A DNA stretch of 64,000 nucleotides from Thiosocius sp963753845 (GCA_963753845.1 CAVWEI010000025.1:1-64000), one strand, 5' to 3'; positions 1-9,448 are shown, counted from the first letter of the stretch. The notes: generated from the sequence alone by a model not told the origin. Numbers and translations: made by a program.

Positions 1-345
1 CACGGCCAGAACCTGACCGGCGTCGACCCGGTCGTTATAGTCCACCATGACTCTATCGATGATGCCCGACAGTTCGCTGCTCACATCGACCTGATTCGTC
101 GGTTCAAGGTTGCCGGTGGCCGAAACGGTAACCACCAGGCTGCCGCGACGAACCTCTTCCGTTCTGTACTGAACGTCGGCTGCGTTGTTCATCGACTGAG
201 GGACGATGATTACCGCAAGTATCGCCAATACAGCGATACCCCATCCAAGCCACTTGAGGGAGCGAAAACGCGATCGGCGGGCACCGTCGATATCCAGCAT
301 CAAGGCAATGTCGCTGTTGGCATTCTTTTCGTTTATATCGGGCAC
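1..345 (-). CDS. RND efflux periplasmic adaptor (HlyD/MacA-like), N-terminal part
   Basis: The reading frame runs off the left edge, so only the first ~115 residues are present. They show a short cytoplasmic start, one membrane helix (LGWGIAVLAILAVIIVPQS) and then the start of the membrane-fusion fold: VRRGSLVVTVSATGNLEP, VDVSSELSGIIDRVMVDYND and DAGQVLAV. That order is typical of adaptors that link an inner-membrane RND or ABC pump to an outer-membrane channel. I chose the GTG at 343-345 because a GGGGGGTGGAG ribosome site lies just upstream; an internal ATG at 298-300 is the alternative. The pump partner would lie outside the window. Whether it is MacA-like or RND-type cannot be settled from this piece. 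Confidence 0.8.
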   Translation of the reverse strand, partial: MPDINEKNANSDIALMLDIDGARRSRFRSLKWLGWGIAVLAILAVIIVPQSMNNAADVQYRTEEVRRGSLVVTVSATGNLEPTNQVDVSSELSGIIDRVMVDYNDRVDAGQVLAV

Positions 346-547
346 TAAACTCCACCCCCCCAGCCAAACTAGGGATTGCGACAATTAATGGGAATCTTAC
401 TAGCGGACGACCGGGCAGTGAATTCGAACCTTCAGAGCCTGCAACCAGCGGCTTTTTCAGAGTGAAGGCACCTTAAGGGAAATAAGGGTCAGACTGCAAT
501 TTATCTAGCAGCAACGTCGAATCTTCATCGAAAGGAGCGGCAAGGGA

Positions 548-679
548 ATGCCACGACAGCCAAGATATGATCTTCCAGGTTTCCCCCAGCATGTGATTCA
601 GCGGGGTAAGCAGCAGGCGGTTTTATTCGATGTGTCGGACTATGGCCGTTATCTGGAGGATCTGCACGAGGTGGCTTAA
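548..679 (+). pseudogene. N-terminal fragment of a REP-associated tyrosine transposase (RAYT)
   Basis: The 43-residue frame begins MPRQPRYDLPGFPQHVIQRG, the signature start of Y1 (IS200-like) RAYT transposases. It stops after a tyrosine-rich YGRYLEDLHEVA stretch, so the HUH motif partner and catalytic Tyr are missing. A GGGTCAGACT-type sequence at about 486, often seen upstream of this family, supports the call. It is a remnant with no catalytic domain. Confidence 0.75.
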
Positions 680-1138
680 AACCACCGGCTGCCTTGTCCA
701 TGCTTGTATGATGACGACCAGTCACGTTGATGCGCAACGCCTGGCCCGGCTTTGCCTGCGGCAACGGGGTTAACTCGGCAAAATGAACTGCCGGGTTTAT
801 GTCCGTAGTGCGCATGAAGCTGCCCGTCGCTCAGGGATTGGTGAATGGCCGTTCCGTAACATGAGCTGCCGGTGGAGATTCGACTCTGCAGCGACTGCAA
901 TGGGGTGGTCTCCGGACATAGGCCAGGAAATCCGATCGAGCGGCGGCTTTCTGATTCCCCATCCGGCCGTTGTCGACCCACTGCCGCCGTTCGTATGATC
1001 GAGTTGAGCGGCAGCAATTCCGCAGAAGCGGACACTTCTCAATGCTCCAACGACCTCCGAGTTACCCAAGAAGGGGGCATTCGCCGCCTTCGCGTTCGCC
1101 TAGAATGTGGCTAAGACAGAGAAATTATTGAGGGCTGT
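680..1138. repeat. Gene-free stretch with degenerate dispersed-repeat sequence
   Basis: No frame here has a plausible start, composition or family match. Pieces such as GAATGGCCGTTCCGTAACA (about 841-860) and GTCGACCCACTGC (about 971) recur in similar form near 7470-7520 (GTCGACCCACTGC, then GAACGGCTGTTCCGTAACA). This marks a degenerate intergenic repeat family rather than coding DNA. Confidence 0.5.
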
Positions 1139-1417
1139 GTGAAACGCACTGTCAAATCCAGTTCTGAAGGACTGACTATCGAAGTCTCAGAGATTTCGGG
1201 AAAACAGGAGCAACTGCTCGCAGAGTTCCAAGCGTGCCAAGAAGGTCGCTGCTCTTGTCCAACGAAAGAATACGAAAAACTCGACTCGCTGAATATCGAG
1301 GCAGCGAACGGAAAAGTTTGTCTGAGCCTGAAGCCGAAATTAGGGCAAGTAATCAATGGCAACGAAATTCAGAAATGCTTGGACCATACTGAAAAGAAAC
1401 TCGATCCAAGTGCCTGA
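1139..1417 (+). CDS. Small conserved hypothetical protein
   Basis: A 92-residue soluble protein starting at a GTG (1139) with AGGGC just upstream. It is charged, with a CxxGRCSCPT cysteine cluster around residues 33-41 and a second-half segment VCLSLKPKLG. The composition and the compact cysteine motif look like a real small protein, but I do not recognise a named family. There is no signal peptide or membrane helix, and no obvious operon partner. The three-cysteine cluster could bind a metal; that is inference. Confidence 0.55.
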   Translation: MKRTVKSSSEGLTIEVSEISGKQEQLLAEFQACQEGRCSCPTKEYEKLDSLNIEAANGKVCLSLKPKLGQVINGNEIQKCLDHTEKKLDPSA

Positions 1418-1610
1418 CGCTTAAATTGCTCAGTTCGGCCAACGGGTGCTTCTCTGCACAACCGGACCTACCCTGCTGGAGTCGCTAAGGGTGGAACCGG
1501 CCATGAGCCGTCATTGAATCAGCCTCAACCTTTGGCTCGCGGCGCGATTATCAGGCTCCGTCATGGGCAGGTAGTGAGCTGATGCAAACTTTGCATCGCT
1601 CGGACTGCGG

Positions 1611-2336
1611 CTATTCGTATTGGTCCCAGTCATCGAATTCCACTTCCCCTGAAATTATTTTTCTCAGGAATTCACAACGGTCGTCCACAGACATGAGATG
1701 CCTGTATGCATTGGTGGCGAAGCGAAGTGGGTTGAGCATTAACGCCATGGAGTTAAAGGGGCCAAGGTCGCTTGGTGGTGCGCCTGGATACCCTGCTAGA
1801 AGTTTTACCCGATCAGCTTCTGGTAATGATAAAAGCTGAAATGCATAGGCAACGTATTCACCTGCAATCTCGGAAACACTTTCGTTTTTGGGATGATCCC
1901 GCTGCTGCCACAAAACAGCATGAATAACTTCATGAACAACAATGCTCTCGTATAGGGCATGGAATTCTACTTCAGCCAGTGCAATTTCCTCTCTTGCCAG
2001 TTGGCGACACTGACTCGGCGAAGCCACCTGAACGCTAAATTCAGAAGAATCAGATTTCCCCACCACGGGTATGCCGAATGGATGTCGCAGATCCTCAACG
2101 ACTTCGACAGTGAGTTTCTCCTTGATCGCAAAGCCACAGTGATCCATCTGATCTATTGCCCAGCTTGCCGGCTTGCATAAACATTTCGCTGCGAAGCCTG
2201 CAGTTTGGGCGTTCACATCGATGTTCAGCCAGCGACTACTGCATTGTTGCCCCGTGGGGCTGAGGCTATCGTTTCCGAAGACAAGGAAGGGTAAGAAGCA
2301 CGTCAGCGAAAAAAGAATAGCCTTGAAGAGTTTCAT
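1611..2336 (-). CDS. Secreted protein with HExxH zinc-metallopeptidase-like motif
   Basis: The 241-residue product starts MKLFKAILFSLTCFLPFLVFG, a clear signal peptide. The ATG at 2334-2336 is preceded by GAAGGGAAGCG. Cysteine-rich segments follow, then VVHEVIHAVLWQQRDHP with an HEVIH motif, and then NESVSEIAGEYVAYAFQLL, whose Glu residues could supply the third zinc ligand. This layout resembles small HExxH families of unknown function (DUF6639-type). Peptidase activity is inferred from the motif only. It is monocistronic between repeat regions. Confidence 0.6.
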   Translation of the reverse strand: MKLFKAILFSLTCFLPFLVFGNDSLSPTGQQCSSRWLNIDVNAQTAGFAAKCLCKPASWAIDQMDHCGFAIKEKLTVEVVEDLRHPFGIPVVGKSDSSEFSVQVASPSQCRQLAREEIALAEVEFHALYESIVVHEVIHAVLWQQRDHPKNESVSEIAGEYVAYAFQLLSLPEADRVKLLAGYPGAPPSDLGPFNSMALMLNPLRFATNAYRHLMSVDDRCEFLRKIISGEVEFDDWDQYE

Positions 2337-2390
2337 TGCTCGCTTCCCTTCGTTAGTCGAGAGCCCTGACCGTAGTGGCGATAACACCAT

Positions 2391-3392
2391 AACCGGAGGC
2401 TTGTCGCCACGCCGGGTTCAGGTTGGAATCTGGTCTATCGCGACCATCAGTTCCACGCCGCTCAACTTCCGGGGAGCAGATGAGAACCGGGAAAAGGCTG
2501 TCACGACCCAGGTTCGGGCAAGGGAACAAACATCAGCAGTGGGCCCTCAACGCTGCAGTTCCAACTAGCCGCTCGTGGTCGCTGGGAGCTGCCTTCACAT
2601 CAGTAGGCGAGCGGCGGGAATGTGTTAATAGCACCCGTCCAACAGTCACCACCGAAGGTTCGTTCAGGGTCGATTCTAGTCTGCTGCGCGGCACAACCCG
2701 TTAGTCCGCTATGCGCTTGCAGCCGATATCAGCGAGCCCCAACTCCATCTACCCGCTAGCGACCCCAATTTTCACCGTTGAGGGTCTCCTTCTCCGCAGG
2801 AGCGGACTAAACAGGCACGTGGCGGCTTCGTCGGAGTTCGACCATGAGCGGGTAAACCAGCCGCACCATTCACCGCTTCGACACTCGCTACTAACGGACA
2901 CTTGGATGCGCCGCGCCGCGATGACCTCGGCGAGATGCCTGAAACGGACCTGCGAACGGTTGGCGGGATGGATTCGCGGGCCAACATGCCGGTCGGATGC
3001 CGTTCGATGTTCACCGGGGCGGTCGAACACTAGTGTCGATGGTTGCGATCAGGCAATGCAGTTGGCGGAAAAGGCCTTTCACACTGCCTGTGCTCGCCCA
3101 CTCAATTTCTAGTACCTAGCGCATCGAGGACGCCACGGATCGCTTCACGCCGCCGGCTACGCAGGCCAGCCCGGCAGACACCGCACCGATCGCCAAGCTC
3201 ATCCTGGACCGCCAAGCGGCATCTTGCCGCTGGAAACTGAACAGGCTCAAAGCACTACAAATACTGTTCATTTCCCACAGAGACTCCGGAGGAATCTCGC
3301 GAAAAGGCACGCTAAACTTCGAACTGCAGATGTTTTGAACATTTTTTATTTAGACATTTGGTTTCCGTAAAGCAAAGTGAGAGGATCTCGAG
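2391..3392. repeat. Gene-poor kilobase with degenerate intergenic repeats
   Basis: Several short open frames occur but none has a convincing start or a protein-like sequence. The 16-mer GTCCGCTATGCGCTTG at 2704-2719 recurs exactly at 4257-4272, and the surrounding text resembles the repeats at 700-1100, 4150-4480 and 7380-7800. I see no RNA gene here. The last ~60 bases before 3393 are AT-rich (TTTTTTATTTAG) and probably hold the promoter of the DUF4397 gene. Confidence 0.45.
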
Positions 3393-4115
3393 ATGATGAA
3401 ATACAAAAAACTGATCGTGCCGGCGGCAGCTGCGTTCGCCCTTGTTTTTTCCGCAGCCGCGACAGCAAGCGGTTGGAAGCTCCAGAACGGCTCCGTACCG
3501 ACCCGCTTGGTCCATGCGGTCAATGGGGAAGACCTCGGACTTTCGCAGGATCTGCCCGTTGACATCCGCATCGGCTACAAGTGTGTGGCGAAGAATGTAC
3601 CGTTCCGTACCGTCGCCGAGGGTCCCCTGCTGAGGCCCGGCGTCCACCAGGTACGGATCACGCTCGCCAATTCGCGTCGTGGCTGTCGTGGCACCCTGGT
3701 CATGGCCGACACCATCGACGTCAACTTCGGGGACAGCCTCTCCTTGGTGGCCCACCAGACGGACGACGGCGGCATCCGCATCACGAAGTTCAATGACGAC
3801 CTGCGTGACGCAGGGCCAAGTAACGGTCGTGCTACCGTGCGCCACACCGCCGATGCGCCGGCCGTGGACATCATTATTAACAAAGATGCCACTGAGCCGG
3901 CGATAACCGATCTGACCAACGGCAATGGCTCCAAGCTGGACGCGCCGGCGGACACCTACACGGTGGAGATCGCCCCTGCCGGCGGTGACCCGCTCAATCC
4001 CCCCGGCGAGATTCCGCTGCCTGTGACGGCCGGCGAAAACATCATCGTATACGCGATCGGTTCACTGGGGACCGGTTCCTTCGACCTGCTGGTTGACGTC
4101 TTACCGCTGCAATAA
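3393..4115 (+). CDS. Secreted DUF4397-domain protein
   Basis: The 240-residue protein has an N-terminal signal peptide (LIVPAAAAFALVFSAAATAS). Two beta-rich halves follow, typical of DUF4397: RLVHAVNGEDLG..LPVDIRI at about residues 37-60 and VRHTADAPAVDIIIN at about 149-163, with a C-terminal IIVYAIGSLGTGSFDLLVD strand pair. These proteins are exported beta-sandwich proteins of unknown function, often surface-associated. A good GAGAGGA site lies before two tandem ATG codons. A GC-rich hairpin follows the stop. Confidence 0.75.
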   Translation: MMKYKKLIVPAAAAFALVFSAAATASGWKLQNGSVPTRLVHAVNGEDLGLSQDLPVDIRIGYKCVAKNVPFRTVAEGPLLRPGVHQVRITLANSRRGCRGTLVMADTIDVNFGDSLSLVAHQTDDGGIRITKFNDDLRDAGPSNGRATVRHTADAPAVDIIINKDATEPAITDLTNGNGSKLDAPADTYTVEIAPAGGDPLNPPGEIPLPVTAGENIIVYAIGSLGTGSFDLLVDVLPLQ

Positions 4116-4121
4116 CCCGTA

Positions 4122-4146
4122 CGCCGCGGACCGACGGTCCGCGGCG
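4122..4146 (+). terminator. GC-rich hairpin after the DUF4397 gene
   Basis: A perfect 11-bp stem with a 3-nt loop starts about 6 nt after the stop codon. There is no T-run after it, so it may act as an RNA-stabilising hairpin or a weak terminator. Confidence 0.5.
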
Positions 4147-4486
4147 CCATCCCACGGCCCTGAAAGATCTCTTAGGCAGGCCCGCCATCCTCAGGTCCGT
4201 CAACAATCCCAGGAATAAGTTCGGCCAGGACTTGCTGCACGTCGGCACGAATTGATGTCCGCTATGCGCTTGAACCTGCCGGTCGTTTCTTGAACGCGAA
4301 GGTCGGTTCATGGCCGGTTGCACGCATTTGGCGTCATGCCATACACGGCCATTGGAACCAATGGAGGTTCGGCGAAGGTCAGCTATACGGAACCTATGCC
4401 CAAAGGCAGCCACCGGCACTTTGCCGTCATTAAACCGATCATGACTGATGGGGCGGTTTCGACACAATTCAGGCAAACTTGTCGTC
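4147..4486. repeat. Degenerate repeat region
   Basis: There is no gene. Positions 4257-4272 match the 16-mer at 2704. Positions about 4205-4236 are a diverged, inverted copy of the GTTCTGGCCGAACCTTTTCC repeat seen at 7904 and 14624. The rest is similar low-information intergenic sequence. Confidence 0.45.
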
Positions 4487-5149
4487 ATGAAACCCAAATA
4501 CCCATTGATTCAGGCTTTTTATGAGTTGCCAGAGCAACTCCCCATCCATCCTCTGGAAAATGCGCTGCTCCCTGGTGGCGAACTCCCACTGGAACTTTCT
4601 CGGCCTGACGATCTGGCATTATTCCTAAGCGCGCTCAGAACCGATCAATTGATCGGCATGGTGCAACCCCAGCGAAGCAGTCCAGAACGGAAGGTCTATC
4701 AGACAGGCTGTGCCGGCAGGATTAGGCAATATCGGGAGAGAAAAGACGGTCGATTGAACATCATGTTAACGGGGGTGTGCCGTTACAGGATAGTCGAGGA
4801 GGTGCGCCACAAAGATGGTTACACCATAGCCACGGTCGACTGGAGTGAATTTGAAAACGATTACGAGACCGAAGACGTCGAATCCGGGATCATCGCAGGC
4901 TTCAAAGAAACTCTCCGAAACTACTTCGATCGGCACAATATGCAGGTGGACTGGAAAGTTCTGGACAAGCTACCAATAGAACAGGTCGTCAATAACCTTG
5001 TTTTGGTCGTGAATCTTGATATTGCTAGCAAACAGCGGCTACTTGAGTCGCCCACCGTCTCGCAACGTCTGGGGTTGTTTTCAGAATTGCTAAAGAAAAA
5101 AGCGGACCCGATACTGGCCTCGTCACCCAGAAGCGAATCCGTAAATTAG
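4487..5149 (+). CDS. LON substrate-binding-domain protein (stand-alone)
   Basis: The 220-residue protein has the N-terminal LON (PUA-like) fold and no protease part. Markers are LPIHPLENALLPGGELPLEL at about residues 14-33, QLIGMVQPQ near 56, a GCAGRIRQYRERKDGRLNIMLTGVCR-type strand region at about 73-98, and a helical C-terminal half (DKLPIEQVVNNLV). Stand-alone LON-domain proteins of about 200 aa are common in proteobacteria and of uncertain function. The ATG at 4487 fits the family start; the frame stays open 39 nt further upstream without homologous sequence. Confidence 0.8.
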   Translation: MKPKYPLIQAFYELPEQLPIHPLENALLPGGELPLELSRPDDLALFLSALRTDQLIGMVQPQRSSPERKVYQTGCAGRIRQYRERKDGRLNIMLTGVCRYRIVEEVRHKDGYTIATVDWSEFENDYETEDVESGIIAGFKETLRNYFDRHNMQVDWKVLDKLPIEQVVNNLVLVVNLDIASKQRLLESPTVSQRLGLFSELLKKKADPILASSPRSESVN

Positions 5150-5493
5150 TCGGCTTTTGGCAGAGCGCACCGGTTAGCGGTCCTGGAGAAACACACGATA
5201 CCGACGACCGACCAGCACGGTCGGCAAGTGGCTGGTTATGGCCGTAAGGCGACGGTGGTCAGGACGATGAAGAAACGAGCGCTCTAACTCGTATAACCGA
5301 CACTCGAATGGACTAAGGTACGCTGGCGGCTACTGACCCTGGGCGGGCTTTATCCGCACGTGGACGGCCAGCTCATCACCAGTCAGACCCCCGCTTCGTC
5401 GGAAGCAGTCGCTGATGCCCTGCTGGAGAAACTCACTTGGTCTCCCATTTGGCGCATTCCGCGCCGGCCGATACAGGCGCCGCCGCCCATCCG
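5150..5493. other. Intergenic stretch with no recognisable feature
   Basis: The two flanking genes converge on this 344-bp gap. I see no supported gene, RNA or strong hairpin in it. Confidence 0.4.
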
Positions 5494-5835
5494 CTAGGCG
5501 CGCCGCACAGCCATGAACTCGCGGACGATCAGGGCGAAAAGCGTCGCGCTCAAAGCCAGCATGCAGACGTTGACCGTCAGAGCGAGCGGGCTCATGGCGG
5601 TTGCGCGGATGGCGAGTGCCGCCGCCGGGGCCAGAGCGCCGAGCAGTGCGACGAGCCCGGCCACCGGAAGCATAAACTTGCGAAAACCAGCGAGTCCCAT
5701 CGCCAGCAACCCGACGATCACCAATACGCCGCCCACGTAGGCGGGCAGCAGGGCGGTACGGCTGGAAGATATCAGGAAAGCGCCGACGCCAAGCGCGATC
5801 AAAAGCACCGCAAACACAACGATTTTCTTGGGCAT
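5494..5835 (-). CDS. Small four-helix membrane protein
   Basis: The 113-residue protein consists almost wholly of membrane segments: IVVFAVLLIALGVGAFLIS, LPAYVGGVLVIVGLLAMGL, LPVAGLVALLGALAPAAAL and LALTVNVCMLALSATLFAL. It ends in a short basic tail. The start at MPKKIVV (5833-5835), just after GGAG, is preferred over the longer frame, whose extra residues are proline-rich and unlike a start. The family is not recognised; four close helices with short loops suggest a small integral membrane protein of unknown role. Confidence 0.6.
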   Translation of the reverse strand: MPKKIVVFAVLLIALGVGAFLISSSRTALLPAYVGGVLVIVGLLAMGLAGFRKFMLPVAGLVALLGALAPAAALAIRATAMSPLALTVNVCMLALSATLFALIVREFMAVRRA

Positions 5836-6100
5836 TGGGGGCTCCGGAGGATTGCCGAAAGAAAGGCACATGTTAGCCGCGACAGTAAACTAATGCGAGA
5901 AGGTGCTTGTCCTATTCATGCGTTTTCACACGTGAATGACGGCTTTCGGGGCATCATGAGGATTTAGGCAGTCGAGACAACCTCTTTAGCTGTGTCGATC
6001 GTTGTTGCGGCCATGTTCCGAAAGCAGGATACGCGACTCGTTACGCGTTGAAATATGAGCTTTCCTGACCGACCGCTTCTGGCCGACGAGAGACGAAGAA

Positions 6101-6124
6101 GCCGCCGGCAATGGTGCCGGCGGC
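6101..6124 (-). terminator. Terminator hairpin for the 6133-6531 gene
   Basis: A 10-bp perfect stem (GCCGCCGGCA / TGCCGGCGGC) with an ATGG loop lies 8 nt beyond the stop of the minus-strand gene. On that strand it is followed by TTCTTCGTC, a weakly T-rich tail. Confidence 0.6.
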
Positions 6125-6132
6125 GGTTGGGT

Positions 6133-6531
6133 TTAGGAGTCACCGTCGCGGACGATCTCGTCGGTTGCCAGAGCCTGGTTGCCCGACTGGCTCCAGTCGT
6201 GATCTGCAGCGTAACGCTCATGGTAATCGATGTAAGCGATTCCCTCCGGGCTGTCACGATGGATCTCGTAGAGGCTGATGCGGCTCGGGCCCGACTTGAC
6301 GATTTCACCTTCGAACGCGTTACCGGCAATGCCGTCGACGTTGGCTTCGACCATCAGGCGGTTTAGCGAGGGCGTGAAGTCGCTGCCGACGACCGGCGCG
6401 AATTCGATACCGGCGGCATCATAGCCGTGGACGTACTCTTCCGAGCCGAATTGTTGCTGGAACTCGAATGGGTTGTTGGCAAAGGCACTGGTGCTGGTGA
6501 CGAGCAGTGCAGCGATAAGGGTCTTTTTCAT
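6133..6531 (-). CDS. Small exported hypothetical protein
   Basis: The 132-residue protein starts MKKTLIAALLVTSTSAFA, a short signal peptide with an AFA/N cleavage site. The mature part is acidic with no cysteine. A strong CAGGAG site precedes the ATG and a hairpin terminator follows, so it is a compact single-gene unit. The mature sequence (FEFQQQFGSEEYVHGYD, later YIDYHERYAADHDWS) belongs to no family I can name. A periplasmic location is inferred from the signal peptide. Confidence 0.65.
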   Translation of the reverse strand: MKKTLIAALLVTSTSAFANNPFEFQQQFGSEEYVHGYDAAGIEFAPVVGSDFTPSLNRLMVEANVDGIAGNAFEGEIVKSGPSRISLYEIHRDSPEGIAYIDYHERYAADHDWSQSGNQALATDEIVRDGDS

Positions 6532-6977
6532 AATCAGTTTCTCCTGTGATGTTTCCGTTGTTGGGCGGCGACGCCGTCCGGTTACACTCCAAGAGACCCG
6601 TGGGGTGGCGATTTCTTTTCACGGGTATCAAGGATGCCCGGGTATCAACAGAACGTGCCATTACCGCGGGGAGGGGTGTTTCCCGTCTTCACTAAGGCTG
6701 AAATCACCGCGTAGCATCCCGGCGACTCACATCGTGGGGGAAGGTCACTGGCCCGCAGAAGACCACCGGGAAGACAGCTTATCTGCCTTCGTGTTGGTCA
6801 ACGGATCTGGGAGTTTTCAGCAGGAGCGAACTGATTCAATCAGCCAGGATCATGGCTGCTCTTGGCCGAGAGGCAAAGGTCGGCAACCGCGCCCGCTATA
6901 AATTAAACCGGCCATCAACTACGCTTCGTGAAGATGACGTGGATGCCTGCTTATCGCTTTGAGCGGAGGCTTTTCAG
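6532..6977. other. Intergenic region; a 36-codon ORF at 6852-6962
   Basis: Nothing with a firm identity. An open frame at 6852-6962 (MAALGREAKVGNRARYKLNR, then STTLREDDVDACLSL) ends 15 nt before the next gene. Its basic composition looks protein-like, so it may be a tail remnant of a decayed gene or a short leader. The rest carries no clear repeat. Confidence 0.3.
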
Positions 6978-7298
6978 ATGAAGAAACCGATCATCGCGGT
7001 TTGGATTTCTTTACCGGTACTTTTCGGCGCATCGGCGGGTGTATCAGGCGAGTCGTGGATATGCCACACGGTGAATCTCTCCCGCCAGATACTCATTGTT
7101 TACCCGGAGGCACCGAAAACACTGCCGTGCAGTGTTTTCTACACCAAGCCCGATGAAAATGTCGTCCCGCGCAAACTTTGGGAGGCAAGTAATTCGGAAG
7201 GCTATTGTGAGGACAAGGCCATCGAATTCGTCAGAAAATTAAAGTCGTGGGGTTGGCGTTGTATGGTCAACGAAACCGAGCATTCGGCCGACAGCTGA
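6978..7298 (+). CDS. Small exported cysteine-containing hypothetical protein
   Basis: The 106-residue protein has a signal peptide (IIAVWISLPVLFGASAGVSG) and a mature domain with four cysteines: WICHT, LPCSVFY, YCEDKA and WRCMV. They are spaced as in a small disulfide-bonded periplasmic domain. GCGGAGG lies 8 nt upstream of the ATG. The segment EDKAIEFVRKLKSWGWRCM looks like a terminal helix plus strand. The family is not recognised; disulfide bonding is inferred. Confidence 0.65.
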   Translation: MKKPIIAVWISLPVLFGASAGVSGESWICHTVNLSRQILIVYPEAPKTLPCSVFYTKPDENVVPRKLWEASNSEGYCEDKAIEFVRKLKSWGWRCMVNETEHSADS

Positions 7299-8116
7299 CG
7301 CTCAACAAAATCGTGTCATGTATTACTGGCGTCAGGAAGTGCCTACGACAAGAGACCTAAAGTCAGGTAATGGCCGCAACAGCGGTAGCCAGAGTCACCC
7401 CGAAGCTCCGCTTACAGTCGGAGAACCCGATAGCTGACCTTCGTTCGTGCAGCGCAGTAGTCTGGAGTCGACCCACTGCGGTCGTTCAGGTGGCCTCCGG
7501 TGAACGGCTGTTCCGTAACAGGAACGGACTGTTGTGACGGCAATCCTCGTCGCCGCAAACGGCGATGAACAGAAGTTGACAGCGTGCTCGGCAACCGTCC
7601 GAATTTTGGCCGGAGCGGCCGTTCGGGTTCCGGCCGGGCTACGACCGCAATGGGTTGGTTAGCGGGCGTAGGTCGACAAATCTGGCTGAGCGTCAGCTTT
7701 CTGATCTCCTGAGCGGCGGCAACCGACACGGAGCTGCCGGTGGGGCCTCCCCCGTTGAACGGCAGGTCTGTAACAGGAACGGTCATAGTACTCAGGCAAG
7801 GGCGTGCGGGAGATAAGGTATATGCCATACCTAACGCGGATCTTCTTCTCTGGCCGCTTTCGGGTCCGTAAGCAGACAGTACGCTGTCAGACGTCGAGCA
7901 AGAAGTTCTGGCCGAACCTTTTCCTGGAACGGTGGCTCAAGGGAGTGTCCTGGTGTTTGCGAAGGAATCCCGCGGGTTTTGGAGGAGTGGGTTTGGAATG
8001 CCCACGGGGATCGCGCAGTGAGGTTTGCGTGGGAGGAGTATACGGTCCGCTTCGATTTTCATGCCCGTGAGCACTCAAGCGGTGTGTCGCCCCACGGCTT
8101 TGCGCACTGCGTTGAG
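7299..8116. repeat. Long stretch of degenerate intergenic repeats
   Basis: No gene is supported. From about 7430 to 7790 the same idiom occurs several times: a GAACGGC..TCTGTAACAGGAACGG or GAACGGCTGTTCCGTAACAGG core (about 7500-7525 and 7757-7785) among GGCCGTTCGGGTTCCGGCC-like pieces. These resemble 800-1060. A separate repeat copy lies at 7904-7961. Confidence 0.5.
7904..7961 (+). repeat. Copy 1 of a dispersed 58-bp repeat
   Basis: The sequence starting AGTTCTGGCCGAACCTTTTC matches 14624-14681 with only four or so mismatches. A third, inverted and more diverged copy lies at about 4205-4236. In one frame it reads FWPNLFLERWLKGVSW, but no start or longer coding context exists. Confidence 0.65.
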
Positions 8117-9448
8117 TTATCGGGCAGAAGCCGGCAGATCCAATCGGCGCGTCGCGGAGTGCGGCGGCGCATGCTCCCAGCCGAAGAACTGTACTTCACG
8201 AATTGGTCGATCAGTTTTGTCCAGCAACATCACAGCGCGCAGGCCGTCACTGAAATAGGGATCATCACCAAGATTTCGGGCGGGCTTGGACTCGTTAGCC
8301 ACCGGCCCACCTTCGGCGTAACCGACCTTGACCAGTCCCTGTGAGAACAATAGATCCTGGACGAAGCTGTTACGTGCCTCGTCCACGTCGGGGTCTATGA
8401 CATGGGTGACGAGAAACTTCGACGTCGTCGTAAACTTGACGCCGATGTCGCGACTGATCTGTCCCACCCAAACCTCCTTGCCCTGGAAGCGAAGCGGTGT
8501 CAGCCACAGACGCAGGTGATTGCGCTGGTGAACAGAGCGACGGGGTTTCTGGAAAGCGATGTCCTGTTGCCGCCCGAAGGCATACAAGGGGCTTATCGGT
8601 GAATAGGTGTAGCGTTCGCCAAACAGGAATGATTTTAGTGTCTTCATGATTGACCCCGCGTAGGTAGCCTCGGTGGCATGCCAGCCGCGCCGGACGAAGG
8701 CAGGGAACAAATCTTCCGCATTACCGATTAGCACCAGGTTCAGGGGATCGCCCAAGGCGTCGGCCTCCTCGCTAGTCGTGCAGCAGGGGAGGTCAGTCAG
8801 CGCTTTGCGCAGGCCGTCTTCGTCGAGCAATATTTCTGAATCACTCATACGCACCTGCTCGACGTCAAACAGTGTATCGGCGTTAAGACCGCGGACAGGG
8901 AGAAAGAACACCAACTCTTCGACCCGATTCGCCGACAGCAGCTGCAGGTCCACCTGTTTCTGGTCAAGGTCCATGCTGACGAAGACAAAGCCGGAAACGA
9001 CCGAATGCGGTGCGATCGGATTGCGGAAGGCGAGCCTGCGCAACTTGCCCATGAAGGCGTACAAATCCTGGTCTTGGATCTGGTCCCGCAACGTGTAGGC
9101 GACCTCGTCGGGGGCGAAATAATTGGGATCCAATGACGGCATCAGCACCCAGTAAGGCATGTCGTCATCGTTCTCGACCTTGATCCAGATCGCCTGCAGC
9201 CAGCGTTTCGCCAGGTCAATGCCAAATTCGACTTGTGCCTCTTCATTGCTGAGCACAGCTACCGTCGCCCGCAGGTATCCATGTTGCTGGGTGAGCGCGT
9301 GCTCGCGAAAAGCTCCCGGCATCGGCGTTCCGGTCTTGATCGGCGGGGCACTGCTGCATCCGGCTACCAGCAGAACAACGGCGGCCACGAGTGACAGGGT
9401 GGATGGCCCATAGTCACATTGACGGAAGATGGCTGAAGTCGTGGACAT
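8117..9448 (-). CDS. Hypothetical outer-membrane-type lipoprotein
   Basis: The 443-residue protein has a lipoprotein signal (LVAAVVLLVAGCSSAPP) with Cys at about residue 32. The start is taken at MSTTSAIFR (9446-9448), giving a normal-length signal; the upstream extension is unlikely. The body is mixed alpha/beta with many acidic residues (MSDSEILLDEDGLRKAL) and a basic C-terminus. Ser after the lipobox Cys predicts Lol transport to the outer membrane. It is monocistronic and I do not recognise the family. Divergent to the gene at 9662. Confidence 0.6.
   Translation of the reverse strand: MSTTSAIFRQCDYGPSTLSLVAAVVLLVAGCSSAPPIKTGTPMPGAFREHALTQQHGYLRATVAVLSNEEAQVEFGIDLAKRWLQAIWIKVENDDDMPYWVLMPSLDPNYFAPDEVAYTLRDQIQDQDLYAFMGKLRRLAFRNPIAPHSVVSGFVFVSMDLDQKQVDLQLLSANRVEELVFFLPVRGLNADTLFDVEQVRMSDSEILLDEDGLRKALTDLPCCTTSEEADALGDPLNLVLIGNAEDLFPAFVRRGWHATEATYAGSIMKTLKSFLFGERYTYSPISPLYAFGRQQDIAFQKPRRSVHQRNHLRLWLTPLRFQGKEVWVGQISRDIGVKFTTTSKFLVTHVIDPDVDEARNSFVQDLLFSQGLVKVGYAEGGPVANESKPARNLGDDPYFSDGLRAVMLLDKTDRPIREVQFFGWEHAPPHSATRRLDLPASAR

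Noticed and set aside
548..679. Possible functional RAYT with nearby REP array
   Set aside because: Only the N-terminal 43 residues exist and no REP-like hairpin cluster is seen next to it.
2423..3240. Several 60-130-codon ORFs in the repeat region
   Set aside because: They overlap on both strands, have arginine-rich random-like sequence and coincide with intergenic repeats.
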